Positions 19,556-29,748 are shown, counted from the first letter of the stretch. The stretch is DNA of 64,000 bases from Gammaproteobacteria bacterium (GCA_021151835.1 JAGKWO010000004.1:124001-188000), one strand, 5' to 3'. Made by a program: numbers and translations. Notes: generated by a model not told the origin, from the letters alone.

Positions 19556-20734
19556 TTGAAACTAGGAAAGCTATTTCTTTCGTCTTCCATCGGAAGCATA
19601 GCATCTGCCGCTTTAAATCTCTTGGCCACTATAGCAATAGTTAGATGGTATGGAGATGGTGCTTTTACCGACTATAGTATCGACCTTGCTTATTTGGCAC
19701 TAATTGGTATTTTAATTGAACTGATTCCAAGCAATTTCTCAGTTTTTAAACTTCAGGACAATCCTGAGTTTATTAAAGTCATTAGCCTTTTCACCATTTT
19801 AATGACTCTTATATCGTTCGCGATTACTGTAATTACATTGCAATTGGCACCGTTGTTTAAATCAGATACATATTGGATAGCTGCGTACTCATCAGTGCTC
19901 GCCTTTAAAAAATATCTAGATATTCGACTACAGTCCTTAGGAAGGATCAAAGAGTTTTTTATAATTGAAGCAACGATAGCAGGGTTACGACTATTATTGC
20001 TTTGGATATTTTTTTGCTTAAATATTCCGTCAACAATGAGCATTTGGGGCTCAATAGTAATTGCAACAACCATAATCTATTGCATTTGGATTCTTGCAAA
20101 CAAAGAAGAACTCCGAAATTTCACTCAATGTCTCTCCAATCAAAGCTGGTCAAAGTTATTGCAGCACCGCAATATATACCCTAGCTATTACTTCGGAATT
20201 ATCCTAAAAAGAGTTAGAGACAACATTATTATAATTGTAGCGCCGCATATACTACTGAACAAACAAGATCTCGCCTCGTTCTTTCTGGCATACCGCGGAC
20301 TTTCTTTCGCACTGGGCCAAATTAAAATTATAGAAGCAATACTAAATTTTAGAAAAGCCTTAGAAACAGCAAAATCTATTAGCATAATGCAGATGTTTCT
20401 AATCGCTATTGGCGCTCAATTGCTTAGCGTATTAGCAATTGCCTTAATAATTTTTTCAAGTGGTTTATCATTCAGTGATTGGAGTGCAGTCATCATATTA
20501 AGTTTAATTTGTTGGGTATACGTTTTTTACTCTCGAATAAGAGCAAATGCGCTGAGCAATTATCAACAAAGATCTATAAACATATCTTCATTAGTTTATA
20601 TTGCACTAATTTCATTAATGTTTTTTATTTTAATATACTCAAAAAATGCAAACATTATTTTATTTTCCATCGTTCTATTAATTTCTGAAATATTTTCAGT
20701 TTTTACTTTAAAGTTATTGCATAAAGGAAGATAG
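19556..20734 (+). CDS. wzx: Wzx-like polysaccharide flippase (TTG start)
   Basis: A 392-residue polytopic membrane protein, about ten to twelve hydrophobic helices with almost no long soluble segment, including a first helix at about 9-29. This is the expected architecture for a lipid-linked oligosaccharide translocase that moves the finished repeat unit to the periplasmic face. The start is a TTG at 19556, with AGAGG seven bases upstream; the nearby ATG at 19551 runs into a stop after one codon. It is the first gene of the AT-rich cassette and is followed without any gap by the acetyltransferase gene. Family assignment is by topology and context because flippases diverge strongly. Confidence 0.75.
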   Translation: MKLGKLFLSSSIGSIASAALNLLATIAIVRWYGDGAFTDYSIDLAYLALIGILIELIPSNFSVFKLQDNPEFIKVISLFTILMTLISFAITVITLQLAPLFKSDTYWIAAYSSVLAFKKYLDIRLQSLGRIKEFFIIEATIAGLRLLLLWIFFCLNIPSTMSIWGSIVIATTIIYCIWILANKEELRNFTQCLSNQSWSKLLQHRNIYPSYYFGIILKRVRDNIIIIVAPHILLNKQDLASFFLAYRGLSFALGQIKIIEAILNFRKALETAKSISIMQMFLIAIGAQLLSVLAIALIIFSSGLSFSDWSAVIILSLICWVYVFYSRIRANALSNYQQRSINISSLVYIALISLMFFILIYSKNANIILFSIVLLISEIFSVFTLKLLHKGR

Positions 20735-21304
20735 ATGTTTTCTCTTATTAGAAAAATATTAATTGCCATTAAGTTTCGCAAAATAAAATTTAAACATATA
20801 GGCGATAACTGCCAATTAAAGTCACTAAGCTCAATGTACTCCAATACTGAAAAAATTCACATTGGAGACAATGTTTATATAGGCCCAAAAGTTTTGCTAG
20901 ACGGGGCTGGAGGCATCAAAGTAAATAATGGAGTTATAATTGCACCAGAAGTGCAAATTTACTCAAGGACCCATAACTTTGATGATGAGCCTACCGCCAT
21001 ACCCTTCGATAACACAATGTTGACAGCGGAAGTAACAATTGGAGAATACGTTTGGATTGGGTCAAGAGCAATTATTTTACCTGGAGTTACCATAGGAAAA
21101 GGAGCTGTTATTGGCGCCGGAGCAGTGGTTGCCAAAGATGTAGAAGATTGCGCTATTGTTGTAGGTAACCCGGCAAAAACGGTTAAATTTAGAAACAAAG
21201 AAAAATTCTATTCTTTATACGAAAACCCTGAAAATTTTGTTTATATAAAGTATGGCCATAAAAAAATATTTCGACCAAGAAGCATAAAGGCATCATCAAA
21301 ATGA
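20735..21304 (+). CDS. Hexapeptide-repeat O-acetyltransferase (WbbJ/LbH type)
   Basis: A 189-residue left-handed beta-helix acyltransferase. Hexapeptide repeats ([LIV]-G-x4) run through the centre: [58 protein letters not shown]. The catalytic histidine sits in [11 protein letters not shown] near 73-83, and GNPAKTVK near the C-terminus is the usual end of the coil. It probably puts an acetyl group on a sugar of the repeat unit, using acetyl-CoA in the cytoplasm. The start abuts the flippase stop, and the end overlaps the next start by ATGA. Confidence 0.92.
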   Translation: MFSLIRKILIAIKFRKIKFKHIGDNCQLKSLSSMYSNTEKIHIGDNVYIGPKVLLDGAGGIKVNNGVIIAPEVQIYSRTHNFDDEPTAIPFDNTMLTAEVTIGEYVWIGSRAIILPGVTIGKGAVIGAGAVVAKDVEDCAIVVGNPAKTVKFRNKEKFYSLYENPENFVYIKYGHKKIFRPRSIKASSK

Positions 21305-22473
21305 CCGAGAAAAAATTTATTTACATATTAAATAGTTATTCAAAAAATGAGTCATCTCATTTTTTTCATATTCTTGGTCTGTTGGAAGCGCTAGCCGAAC
21401 GCGGAATAAAAATTATATTAATAATTGAAAAAGCTAAAGATATTCCAACATTTAATACCCCTAATATCATTGTAACTGCTTTAAAACATCAAAGCGGGAT
21501 TAGGCGGTATGTAAATATTTTTTGCTTATTAAGAAAATACATTAGCCAAGGCTATGAAAAAACCTACATACGCATAACAACTCCTACCGCGCTTGTGGCA
21601 GCAATTGCCCACAAAATTTATGGAGGCAAAAGTTACCTTTGGCTCAGCGGGACAACCCTTGAATTTGATAGAAACCAACCGCTTAGCATTAAAAAGATTA
21701 AATGGCGCCTTACCGTAGATTTATCCTACAAATTGGCAACCAAATACATATCTTATTTAGTCACCGGCCCGGAGAGCATGGTTGATTATTATGCAACAGT
21801 GGGAGGTGTTGAGAAAAAGAAAATCAAGCTTTTGTACAACGATATTAATTTAAAAAGATTTGAACTAGACCCATTAGTCAAAATTAAAATCCGCCAAGAC
21901 GCTAGAGAAAAGTATGAAATTCCAGGCAATTCAACAATTTTGTTATTAGTTCACCGCTTATCTCCTGTCAGAAAAACCATGCTGTACTTTCCCAAATGTA
22001 TGGAATTTTTAAAGAATGCAGGAAAATTAGAAAATTTATATGTGATTGTCGCTGGGGCAGGTCCAGAGTTAGCCGCAATTCAAGAACAAGCACGGAATTT
22101 CAATATCACACACTCATGCAGGTTTTTAGGCAATGTTCCCAATAAAGACATTCAGGATTTATATGCCGCTGCAGACATATTTATTCATCCAACGTATAAC
22201 GAAGGATTTCCAAGAGTTGTTATTGAAGCAATGGCCGCAGGATTACCAATAGTTACCACTGATGCAGGAGGTACTCGTGAGCTCCTTGGTACAAGGCAAC
22301 AACAAATGGTTTCAGAGAAGGATGATACAGAATTATTTTTTAACAATCTAAAAACTTTGGCTGAAAACCCAGACTTAAGAAATCTGCTTGCCAAAGAAAA
22401 TCAGATCCATGTTGTTAGATACTCAACACCTAATGTTGCAAAAATGTATGATGAGACAATTTTTGATGAATAA
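21301..22473 (+). CDS. GT4 family glycosyltransferase
   Basis: A 390-residue GT-B retaining glycosyltransferase. The C-terminal half has the GT4 signature: [46 protein letters not shown] and the E-x7-E motif in [20 protein letters not shown]. The N-terminal acceptor domain starts with [16 protein letters not shown]. It adds one sugar to the lipid-linked repeat; the donor cannot be predicted. It is the first of four GT4 genes in a row and overlaps both neighbours (4 bp upstream, 8 bp downstream), so the set is translated from one message. Confidence 0.9.
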   Translation: MTEKKFIYILNSYSKNESSHFFHILGLLEALAERGIKIILIIEKAKDIPTFNTPNIIVTALKHQSGIRRYVNIFCLLRKYISQGYEKTYIRITTPTALVAAIAHKIYGGKSYLWLSGTTLEFDRNQPLSIKKIKWRLTVDLSYKLATKYISYLVTGPESMVDYYATVGGVEKKKIKLLYNDINLKRFELDPLVKIKIRQDAREKYEIPGNSTILLLVHRLSPVRKTMLYFPKCMEFLKNAGKLENLYVIVAGAGPELAAIQEQARNFNITHSCRFLGNVPNKDIQDLYAAADIFIHPTYNEGFPRVVIEAMAAGLPIVTTDAGGTRELLGTRQQQMVSEKDDTELFFNNLKTLAENPDLRNLLAKENQIHVVRYSTPNVAKMYDETIFDE

Positions 22474-23590
22474 TCAAATAAAAATTATGCACATCAGTGC
22501 AAATCAGTACTCTCCTCTTCCAGATAATCATCACACATTAAATATATGGAAAGAATTATCTAGCATTTCCGCCGAATATCATGTTTTTTCAAGAGCCAAA
22601 AAAAATTCCTTTAACACAACTAATGAAGGAAAAATATTTCTCCACCTCATCCCATCACTAGGAAAGAATCAATTTTCATTTTTCATAACAAGCCTATTAT
22701 TGATATTTTATGTAAAAAAGTTAAAACCAACTCACCTTATAGCACAATGCCCTGCATTGGGAGGTATATCAGCTACTCTCTGTAAAATTTTTTTTGGTAC
22801 AAAACTCCTAGTTGAAATACATGGAGAACACTATTTTAAGAGTGTAAAAAGCGGATGGTGGGGAACCGCACACCATTTGTTTTTCCGATTTTTTGCTAAA
22901 TTTACCCTTGCAAAAGCAGACAAGATAAGAAGCCTATCTAGTGAAATGAGCAACCTTTTAATTGAAACATATGGAGAAAAATTAGCTCACAAAATCGTAC
23001 TAATACCTAATCGCGTTAATTTGAAAATATTTAACGCACCTAAAGCTACATATAAAACAGGTAGCGCATTAAAGATTATTACAGTTGGAAGTTTTGTGCG
23101 AGGAAAAAATCATATTGAACTTATTCATCATCTTCAGAAATCTAAAATTAATTTTGAATTAACTTTAGTCGGAGCAGGCCCTTTGAAAGATGAGTATTTA
23201 ACACTAGCAAACTCTCTTAACTTACCTGAAAAAATTATTATCCGGGAGAATCTTTCTCACGTAGAACTCTCTGAAGTACTTCGAAGTAGCGATATATATA
23301 TTCATTATTCATTAACTGAAGCAGTATCTAGGGCTATCATGGAGGCGATGGCAATAGGACTTCCTGTCATATCAACAAATGTAGGGTACCTAAAAGATCT
23401 CATACAAGAAAATGAAAATGGCTTTCTGATTCATGAGCGCACCCACGCCGCTTTAAAAACACTATTGAATAATTTAACTTCAATTGAACTTCGAGAAAAA
23501 ATAGGTCGAAAGGCGCGATTCACTATCGAACAAAATTTTGAATGGCAGCATGTCTTCAACCTTTACCGTAAAGCGATTCAGGATTGTTAA
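22466..23590 (+). CDS. GT4 family glycosyltransferase
   Basis: A 374-residue glycosyltransferase counted from the ATG at 22466, which overlaps the previous stop (ATGAATAA) and gives the N-terminus [15 protein letters not shown]; a longer frame to 22388 would run deep into the preceding gene. The GT-B features are KIMHISANQYSPLPDNHHT at the acceptor side, KIITVGSFVRGKNH for the linker strand, LTLVGAGPLKDEY and the motif EAVSRAIMEAMAIGLPVIST, in which the usual EGFP is EAVS but both glutamates remain. Probably active. It is 1 bp before the next GT4 gene. Confidence 0.87.
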   Translation: MNNQIKIMHISANQYSPLPDNHHTLNIWKELSSISAEYHVFSRAKKNSFNTTNEGKIFLHLIPSLGKNQFSFFITSLLLIFYVKKLKPTHLIAQCPALGGISATLCKIFFGTKLLVEIHGEHYFKSVKSGWWGTAHHLFFRFFAKFTLAKADKIRSLSSEMSNLLIETYGEKLAHKIVLIPNRVNLKIFNAPKATYKTGSALKIITVGSFVRGKNHIELIHHLQKSKINFELTLVGAGPLKDEYLTLANSLNLPEKIIIRENLSHVELSEVLRSSDIYIHYSLTEAVSRAIMEAMAIGLPVISTNVGYLKDLIQENENGFLIHERTHAALKTLLNNLTSIELREKIGRKARFTIEQNFEWQHVFNLYRKAIQDC

Positions 23591-23591
23591 C

Positions 23592-24671
23592 ATGCGTATT
23601 TTAAGAATATATCCATTTATCCCACCTCTCACGGGAGGGATGGAGAATCATGTATACAAATTAACCGCCGAGCAGCGTGCTGCTGGATGCAATGTTTCTC
23701 TTTTTTTTAATGGAGGAGAGCGTCAGAACGAAGATGATGTCAAAATTCTCCCTTACCTTAATCTTCGAAAGATAAAACCGGCACTGTTGCGAGATCTGGT
23801 ATTTTATATGCCAGTTTTTTTCGTGCTTTTGAAAGCGCAAAAAAAATATGATGTTGTTCACATACATGGAGATTGGTCAGCATTTTTATGGGGAAAAGCC
23901 ATAAAAAAAATTACAAAAGCAAATGCTCTTACCGGTTCAATACACGGAGCATTAAAAAGGGGGAAATTTTGGAGCTTCGTTTACAAAAAAATACTTTCAC
24001 AGTACACATTTATATATTGCACGGGAAAAAATGAATACAACCAATTACATAAATTAATAAAATCTTCAGCACCCATATATTGGCAACCAAGCGGAATAGA
24101 AAGTTATTTTTTTGATGAAAGTGAATACGGGAAAAGTATCGACGTTGTTCACATCGGTTCTTTTTTGCCAGTGAAAAATCACAAATTTATATTGGAGATC
24201 GCCGCAAAACTACCGGGTGTTACTTTTTCATTAATTGGGGACGGCCCAATAAAAGCGGAGATTGAAGAAATATGCAAATGTAGAAAAATAAAAAATGTAG
24301 ACTTTCATGGAAATCGAAAGAAAGAGGAAATCCCATCCATATTACAACGTAGTAAAATATTCCTCCTATGCTCTTTTTCCGAAGGAACACCCACAGCTCT
24401 TCTTGAGGCGATGGCTTCTGGCAATATTTTGATAACATCTAGTTCAAATGATTTTTCTGATTTTTTAAAGCATAACGAGAATGCGTTTATTTTTGATGAA
24501 TTTGACATAGAGCAATGGGTCGAAACAATTAGATCCTCTTTAAAAAATTTTACAAGTTACGAGCGAGTTTTAATTAATAATAAAAAAATATCTAAAAAAT
24601 TTTCTTGGGAAATAGCTGCAAGAAAAATCACTCAACTGATGAGTAAGTATAATGAAAGAGAAAAAATATAA
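23592..24671 (+). CDS. GT4 family glycosyltransferase
   Basis: A 359-residue glycosyltransferase from the ATG at 23592 (MRILRIYPFIPPLTGGMENH), which carries the typical glycine-rich acceptor loop (LTGGMENHV). An open frame to 23538 overlaps the preceding gene and is not used. The catalytic half has DVVHIGSFLPVKNH, FSLIGDGPIKAEIEEI, FHGNRKKEEIPSILQRS and E-x7-E in EGTPTALLEAMASGNILIT. Normal length. It overlaps the next gene by 20 bp, which indicates translational coupling along the cassette. Confidence 0.88.
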   Translation: MRILRIYPFIPPLTGGMENHVYKLTAEQRAAGCNVSLFFNGGERQNEDDVKILPYLNLRKIKPALLRDLVFYMPVFFVLLKAQKKYDVVHIHGDWSAFLWGKAIKKITKANALTGSIHGALKRGKFWSFVYKKILSQYTFIYCTGKNEYNQLHKLIKSSAPIYWQPSGIESYFFDESEYGKSIDVVHIGSFLPVKNHKFILEIAAKLPGVTFSLIGDGPIKAEIEEICKCRKIKNVDFHGNRKKEEIPSILQRSKIFLLCSFSEGTPTALLEAMASGNILITSSSNDFSDFLKHNENAFIFDEFDIEQWVETIRSSLKNFTSYERVLINNKKISKKFSWEIAARKITQLMSKYNEREKI

Positions 24672-25731
24672 AGTGGCTCAAGCCATAACCGGATATGGAA
24701 TTGGTGGAGCAGAGCGTGTTTTAAGCGAGCTAGTATCTGCATTAGCTAAAACAGATGAATCAATTTATATAATTGTGTTGACTAACGCATTGGGGATGCT
24801 AAATCAGTACCCTCTTTTAAAAAGAAATATTTTTTGCCTTAATATAACTCATAATCCGTTAACTTGGATTTCAGCCTTGCACACGCTCCATTCGATAATT
24901 AAAAGAGAAAAAATAAATGTGCTACATGCGCACATGTTTCATGCTTTAGCCATTGCAGTTATCGTTAAAATACTTAACCCTAAACTAAAATTAGTTTTTA
25001 CAAGCCATAGCTTTAAAGGCTTTTCTTTTATAAGAAAATTTTTCATTAAATTAACAAAAAACCTAAGAAATGCGGATATTATATTTAGCGAAGCCCAGCA
25101 TAAAAATTTGAACGCAAGCAATACATTAATCATACCTAATAGTATCAAGGTTGAAGAAAATTATTTTCAGCATGAAAGATCACCGAAGAAGTATGACTTC
25201 ATATTTATAGGAAGATTAGAGTATCCCAAAAATCCTCAAGCGTTATTGCGTGCACTCGCGCAAACGAAAAATAAAAATTTGAACTTGTTAATAGTCGGAG
25301 ATGGCTATGAACGCCCTGATGTGGAAAAAAGCATTACTGCACTAAATTTGAACTCTAGAGTGACCCTATATGGGATATCGACAAATGTGCAAGATCAATT
25401 GTTGAGCGCAAGATGTTTAATTCTATGCTCCGTATTCGAAGGTCTGCCAATGGTTATTTTGGAAGCCGGAGCAATTGGGCTTCCTGTCATATCTACACCT
25501 GTAGGCTCTATACCAGATTTATTATCCGACAATTGTGGCTATTTAACACAAATCGATAAGCTATCTTCCACTATGGAGTTAGTTGCTAAAAATCAAGGAG
25601 AAGCCCTTGAACGAGGACGCAATTTGCATAAAAAAATCCTTCGAAGCTACAGCCTTGAAAAGATGGTTAATGATCATGATGCCCTCTATAAGAGCTTAAT
25701 AGATATGGAAACAATTTATGAACGGAGCTGA
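24652..25731 (+). CDS. GT4 family glycosyltransferase
   Basis: A 359-residue GT-B enzyme with the N-terminal loop AITGYGIGGAERVLSEL (GIGGAE is the classical GT4 acceptor loop). The donor domain has FIFIGRLEYPKNPQ, LLIVGDGYERPDVEKS, VTLYGISTNVQDQLLSA and EGLPMVILEAGAIGLPVIST (E-x7-E). The LHAHMFHALAIAV segment is typical of enzymes acting on membrane-linked acceptors. The start ATG lies inside the end of the previous gene and the stop overlaps the polymerase gene by 14 bp. Confidence 0.89.
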   Translation: MKEKKYKVAQAITGYGIGGAERVLSELVSALAKTDESIYIIVLTNALGMLNQYPLLKRNIFCLNITHNPLTWISALHTLHSIIKREKINVLHAHMFHALAIAVIVKILNPKLKLVFTSHSFKGFSFIRKFFIKLTKNLRNADIIFSEAQHKNLNASNTLIIPNSIKVEENYFQHERSPKKYDFIFIGRLEYPKNPQALLRALAQTKNKNLNLLIVGDGYERPDVEKSITALNLNSRVTLYGISTNVQDQLLSARCLILCSVFEGLPMVILEAGAIGLPVISTPVGSIPDLLSDNCGYLTQIDKLSSTMELVAKNQGEALERGRNLHKKILRSYSLEKMVNDHDALYKSLIDMETIYERS

Positions 25732-26938
25732 ACTAGTTAAATATACTTTCCCTATTATTATTTTTACATTTTGGATTTATACTTCTCATAAAGAAAAATC
25801 CAAAAAAATCTCTCTTGGGTGTCTATTTTTTTCCAGTATTGTTGCATGTTCTCAGAATTTTGAGTTCATTTATAGGCAGATTCATCAGCTAATTCAAATC
25901 CTACTTTGTGTATGTTTTCTAACAAATTTAGCCAGCAAAGGCTCTTTGCCAAAAGCTTCATATATTTTAATTATTTTCTTGGGTTTTGTTGTAGCATCTT
26001 TAATAGCGACTCCTTTCGACCAAGATGCTAAAGCTCAACTAATTAATATAATTATCTGCGCAATTATAAGTTGTTTTCTATTGCAAATTGTTGATTCGAC
26101 TTTGACATTTTCTATTTTTTTGCGCTATATCGGTAGCCTCGCTTCAATAAGCGCCACTTCGGGCTTAATGGAATTTTTTATTGATCAACAATTGAGAATA
26201 GAAAGTACTTTCGCTAATCCTAATTATTATGCTTTATTTCTAGGAATTGGTTGGTGCAGTGTATTTTCTTTGGGCAAAGGCTTATCAAAGTGGATTCAAC
26301 TGTCTCTAATAACTAGCGCTCTAATTTTAACAGGCTCGCGCGCAGGCCTTTTGCTTCCTATCTTTCAGATTTTATGGATCTTATATGTCCAAAGAAATTT
26401 TCTTAAAACGTTTTTGTACACGATATTATCTTTAGCAATAATTTTATTCATTTTAGCATCAGGACTAACACGGTTTAGTGCAACCGAAGATACTGCCGGC
26501 AGCGACTCAGAGAGATTAATATTTGCTAAAATAGCTATCAATATGGCAGGCGATCACCCACTCACAGGTGTTGGCTGGGGACGTTTTGTTACAGAATTCG
26601 CCAACTATTCATCATCAGTAGATAAAATCGAACTTGAAAATGGCGTAATCGATGCATCACTTCAAGAGAGACGCGTGACGCATAACGACTTTTTACGAAT
26701 ACTTGCAGAGCTCGGATGGCCAGCAATGATCACCAGTTTCTTCTTCATATTCATAAGTGGGAGTTATCTGCTGAAATATAAAGCGTATGATATAGCAGCG
26801 CTATTCCCAGTATGGGCAGGCTTAGTTGTCTTTTCGCTACTCCATAATAATCTTAATACTGCATTGACTTGGTTTTTTTTGCTAATACCTTTTCATTTGA
26901 GAATAAAAGCCATGAGAGATTTTTACCGCACTCGGTAA
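25718..26938 (+). CDS. wzy: O-antigen polymerase/ligase-like membrane protein (Wzy_C)
   Basis: A 406-residue polytopic membrane protein with about eleven helices. The large periplasmic loop in the C-terminal half carries the Wzy_C/WaaL signature: LTGVGWGRFVTEF followed by RRVTHNDFLRILAELGW, with the conserved His of the H-N-D/S motif. It probably polymerises repeat units on the periplasmic side. The cassette holds a second protein of the same superfamily at 30269, so one may be the polymerase and the other a ligase or a polymerase for a different linkage. The start lies 14 bp inside the upstream GT4 gene. Confidence 0.82.
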   Translation: MNGAELVKYTFPIIIFTFWIYTSHKEKSKKISLGCLFFSSIVACSQNFEFIYRQIHQLIQILLCVCFLTNLASKGSLPKASYILIIFLGFVVASLIATPFDQDAKAQLINIIICAIISCFLLQIVDSTLTFSIFLRYIGSLASISATSGLMEFFIDQQLRIESTFANPNYYALFLGIGWCSVFSLGKGLSKWIQLSLITSALILTGSRAGLLLPIFQILWILYVQRNFLKTFLYTILSLAIILFILASGLTRFSATEDTAGSDSERLIFAKIAINMAGDHPLTGVGWGRFVTEFANYSSSVDKIELENGVIDASLQERRVTHNDFLRILAELGWPAMITSFFFIFISGSYLLKYKAYDIAALFPVWAGLVVFSLLHNNLNTALTWFFLLIPFHLRIKAMRDFYRTR

Positions 26939-27158
26939 AGCGTACCTTCAAATTTGACAAAATTTATAAGCCAAGACGATGAATAGGATCGGAATGAACA
27001 TAATCTGCTTTTCTATTGCAAAGCGAATTTAATAGAAATTGAGCGCAGATGCCTGCAACTCAATTATGCTTAAATGGAATCAACAGAACTATAGCTCATA
27101 TAAGCCGGCGATTTCCGATAACTAATGTGAAATTGCCCAAAAAGTAGCCCAGTACAAA
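26939..27158 (+). other. Intergenic gap within the glycan cassette
   Basis: A 220-bp AT-rich non-coding stretch breaks an otherwise overlapping gene series, between the polymerase-like gene and the fifth GT4 gene. I see no ORF with a ribosome site, no strong terminator and no clear insertion-sequence ends. It may be a junction between two cassette modules or hold a secondary promoter; neither can be shown from the sequence. Confidence 0.35.
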
Positions 27159-28277
27159 ATGAATACAATTCTTCTCGTCGTTAATAGTCCGAAATTTTTT
27201 TTAAGCCATTGGCTAGGAATAGCCCTGATTTCAAAGCAACAAGGCTTCGACATTCAGATAGCAACTGCCTATTTAGATAGCGAAACTCAAAAAATCGAAT
27301 CTTATGGTTTTAAAGTCCATTACATACCTTTGTCTCGTAGCGGAATGAATTTAATTTCAGAGATCAATTTGATTCGAAAACTATTTAAATTGTTTCGAAC
27401 AATTAATCCTGACATTGTTCATTTAATTACAATCAAGCCTGTAATATATGGAGGTCTGGTAGCACGCTTTTGTGGAATTAAAAAAGTAATTGCAGCAGTC
27501 ACGGGTTTGGGATACGTATTTTTAAACACCAATCGCTCAGGTATTATTTTGAGATCGGTTGTAAGTTTTTTATACACAATTTCATTATCCAACAAAAGAA
27601 TATCTGTAGTATTTGAAAACAAGGAAGACATGCTTAATTTTGTAAACCTAGGTTTGGTAAAGGAAAAAAAATGTGTTGTGATCAACGGAGCAGGTGTTGA
27701 TCTGACACAATACACCCATTTACCAGAACCGCCCCTTCCAATTAGGGTTATTTTCGCATCTCGCCTTCTCAAAGATAAAGGTATATTCGAGTTTCTGGAG
27801 GCAGCTCAAATATGCCTCTCACTTAATAAAGATATTAATTTCACCATCGCGGGAAATATCGACCCTGATAATCCAGCCTCTTTAACCACTGAAGAAGTCC
27901 TGCTGTTTAGCCAACGTAAAAATGTAAAATTTTTGGGCTTTAGAGATGACATAGCAAACCTATTTTCAGCATCTCATATTGTTGTTTTACCGTCCTATCG
28001 TGAGGGGTTGCCTAAGGTATTAATAGAAGCTGCAGCATGCGGCAGAGCCGTTATTACAACAGATGTCGCTGGGTGCAGGCACGTAATTATTCCAAATGTA
28101 ACTGGCCTCTTAGTACAGCCGAGAAATGCTTCCGATTTAGCGAATGCTATTTTCAAACTTTCGGAAGATAATATAATGCGCGTTCAGTTTGGAATCGCCG
28201 GAAGAAAACTCGCTGAAGATAAATTTTCTTTAGAAGAAGTGTCTCGCATGTATATAAATCTATACCGAAAAGCATGA
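27159..28277 (+). CDS. GT4 family glycosyltransferase (PglA/WbnH-like)
   Basis: A 372-residue GT4 enzyme. The opening VVNSPKFFLSHWLGIALISK and the PDIVHLITIKPVIYGGLVAR segment are typical of the PglA-type group, which adds the second sugar to a diphosphoundecaprenyl-linked acetamido sugar. The donor half has IFASRLLKDKGIFEFLEA, FTIAGNIDPDNPAS, FLGFRDDIANLFSAS and EGLPKVLIEAAACGRAVITT (E-x7-E). It is followed one base later by the epimerase and then the priming transferase, the usual trio for starting a repeat with QuiNAc, FucNAc or similar. Confidence 0.88.
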   Translation: MNTILLVVNSPKFFLSHWLGIALISKQQGFDIQIATAYLDSETQKIESYGFKVHYIPLSRSGMNLISEINLIRKLFKLFRTINPDIVHLITIKPVIYGGLVARFCGIKKVIAAVTGLGYVFLNTNRSGIILRSVVSFLYTISLSNKRISVVFENKEDMLNFVNLGLVKEKKCVVINGAGVDLTQYTHLPEPPLPIRVIFASRLLKDKGIFEFLEAAQICLSLNKDINFTIAGNIDPDNPASLTTEEVLLFSQRKNVKFLGFRDDIANLFSASHIVVLPSYREGLPKVLIEAAACGRAVITTDVAGCRHVIIPNVTGLLVQPRNASDLANAIFKLSEDNIMRVQFGIAGRKLAEDKFSLEEVSRMYINLYRKA

Positions 28278-28278
28278 T

Positions 28279-29220
28279 ATGACCAGATTACTTATTACCG
28301 GCGCCACCGGCTTCGTAGGTACCGAACTAGCTAAATACTTAAGTGAAAATACTGATTTTATTTTGCGGCTCGCGACCAGATGTCCACTTAACATCAAAAA
28401 TCACGAGCATATTTCTGTTGGTGATTTAAATGAGCATACAGATTGGGGAATAGCCTTGGAGAAGGTAGACGTAGTAATTCATCTTGCTGCCAGAGTGCAT
28501 ATGATGGATGAAAATATTCCAACTCCTGAACGATATAAATCGGTCAATACTCTAGCAACAATTAACTTGGCCGAACAAGCTGTAAAGGCTGGAGTTAAGC
28601 GGTTTATATTTCTTAGTTCAATAAAGGTAAATGGAGAATTTACTACTCAGGAAAAACCTTTTGTTGCTGATGATATACCAAACCCTTCAGACCATTATGG
28701 AAGGTCCAAGCTGGATGCAGAGATAGCTCTGAAAAACATTTCTGATAGAACAAAAATGGAAACTGTTATTATTAGGCCTCCATTAATTTATGGGCCTGGT
28801 GTAAAAGCAAACTTTCTCAGCATGATTAAATTAATTAACAAGCTACCTATAGTTATACTACCTGTTATTAAAAACAAGAGAAGCCTTGTGTCAATTGATA
28901 ACCTTAACCATTTAATTAAAGTTTGTATTGATAATGCAAATGCTAAAAATCAAACTTTTCTTGTTTGTGATGGTAATGATTTATCTACAACTCAAATTTT
29001 TGAAAGCATTGCAAAAGCAATGCAAAAAAAAGTTATTAAAATTCCTATCCCGCAAATATTTTTTAGGCTTATATTTTTTTCGCTCAATAAAAAAAATCAG
29101 TTCGAAAGAATATTTGGCTCTTTACAGGTGAACATTTCCAAGAATGAAGAAATTCTTAACTGGAAGCCAATTTTTACAATGGATAGGACACTAGGACGGC
29201 TATTAAAAAATGAAAAGTAG
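28279..29220 (+). CDS. NAD-dependent epimerase/reductase (WbpV/WbpK-like)
   Basis: A 313-residue SDR with the NAD motif GATGFVGT (about 7-14), the IHLAARVHMMDE block, SSIKVNGE and the catalytic pair HYGRSK. These signatures fit the WbpV/WbpK/WbuF group, which reduces the 4-keto-6-deoxy product of a WbpM-type dehydratase to UDP-QuiNAc or UDP-FucNAc. The dehydratase itself is at 31532 and the matching priming transferase at 29749, so the trio forms a coherent initiation module. The 3' end overlaps the lipoprotein gene by 11 bp. Confidence 0.85.
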   Translation: MTRLLITGATGFVGTELAKYLSENTDFILRLATRCPLNIKNHEHISVGDLNEHTDWGIALEKVDVVIHLAARVHMMDENIPTPERYKSVNTLATINLAEQAVKAGVKRFIFLSSIKVNGEFTTQEKPFVADDIPNPSDHYGRSKLDAEIALKNISDRTKMETVIIRPPLIYGPGVKANFLSMIKLINKLPIVILPVIKNKRSLVSIDNLNHLIKVCIDNANAKNQTFLVCDGNDLSTTQIFESIAKAMQKKVIKIPIPQIFFRLIFFSLNKKNQFERIFGSLQVNISKNEEILNWKPIFTMDRTLGRLLKNEK

Positions 29221-29713
29221 TTTTTTCATCATATTAATTTCTTTTATATTTTTTGGCTGCAATGAAAATAAAAAGATATTTTGCTGCAATCCGGTAAATC
29301 CTATATCCACTTTTAATTTAGATATAAGCGAGGACCTTCCGGAGGAGGTTAATTTTCTCATTCAAATTAATGATGCACTTGAAAGATATAAAAATAAAAA
29401 TTATGAATACCCTGCATTTAAAGATAGAAGTATCGTAAATAATCAGATGTTTGGACGCGCAATTAATTATGAAGGCCAGTTATTTACAGTAATAAAACCT
29501 TACTGCGAAAAAGCCTGCCAAGATTTTATTGATAACTCGAGCATTCAATATAAAACTGGATACATTTCTAATGGTGCTCAATATAAACTATTATTTTTTG
29601 ATAAAAATTTATGCGAAGCTATAAAAATTGGGTATCCATTAATCATTAATCCACAAACCTATCAAAGTTGTTCATCTATTGGCTTTTGGACCTCCAGAGC
29701 AACTTATTGGTAG
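29210..29713 (+). CDS. Small cysteine-containing lipoprotein with pseudopilin-like module
   Basis: A 167-residue predicted lipoprotein: signal MKSSFFIILISFIFFGC with Cys17 as lipidation site. The mature part resembles the globular half of type II secretion pseudopilins: the helix INDALERYKNKNYEYPA near 52-68, then a disulphide-rich beta region (Cys pairs near KPYCEKACQDF, NLCEAI and YQSC) and a terminal GFWTSRATYW, like the GYWT-type ends I know from pilin-like proteins. This resemblance is my reading and not tested by search. It overlaps the epimerase by 11 bp and ends 35 bp before the priming transferase, so it is part of the glycan operon. Role unknown; possibly a periplasmic accessory of assembly. 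Confidence 0.6.
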   Translation: MKSSFFIILISFIFFGCNENKKIFCCNPVNPISTFNLDISEDLPEEVNFLIQINDALERYKNKNYEYPAFKDRSIVNNQMFGRAINYEGQLFTVIKPYCEKACQDFIDNSSIQYKTGYISNGAQYKLLFFDKNLCEAIKIGYPLIINPQTYQSCSSIGFWTSRATYW

Positions 29714-29748
29714 AGACAGTAATTTTACAATGGCAATGGGTATTATCG

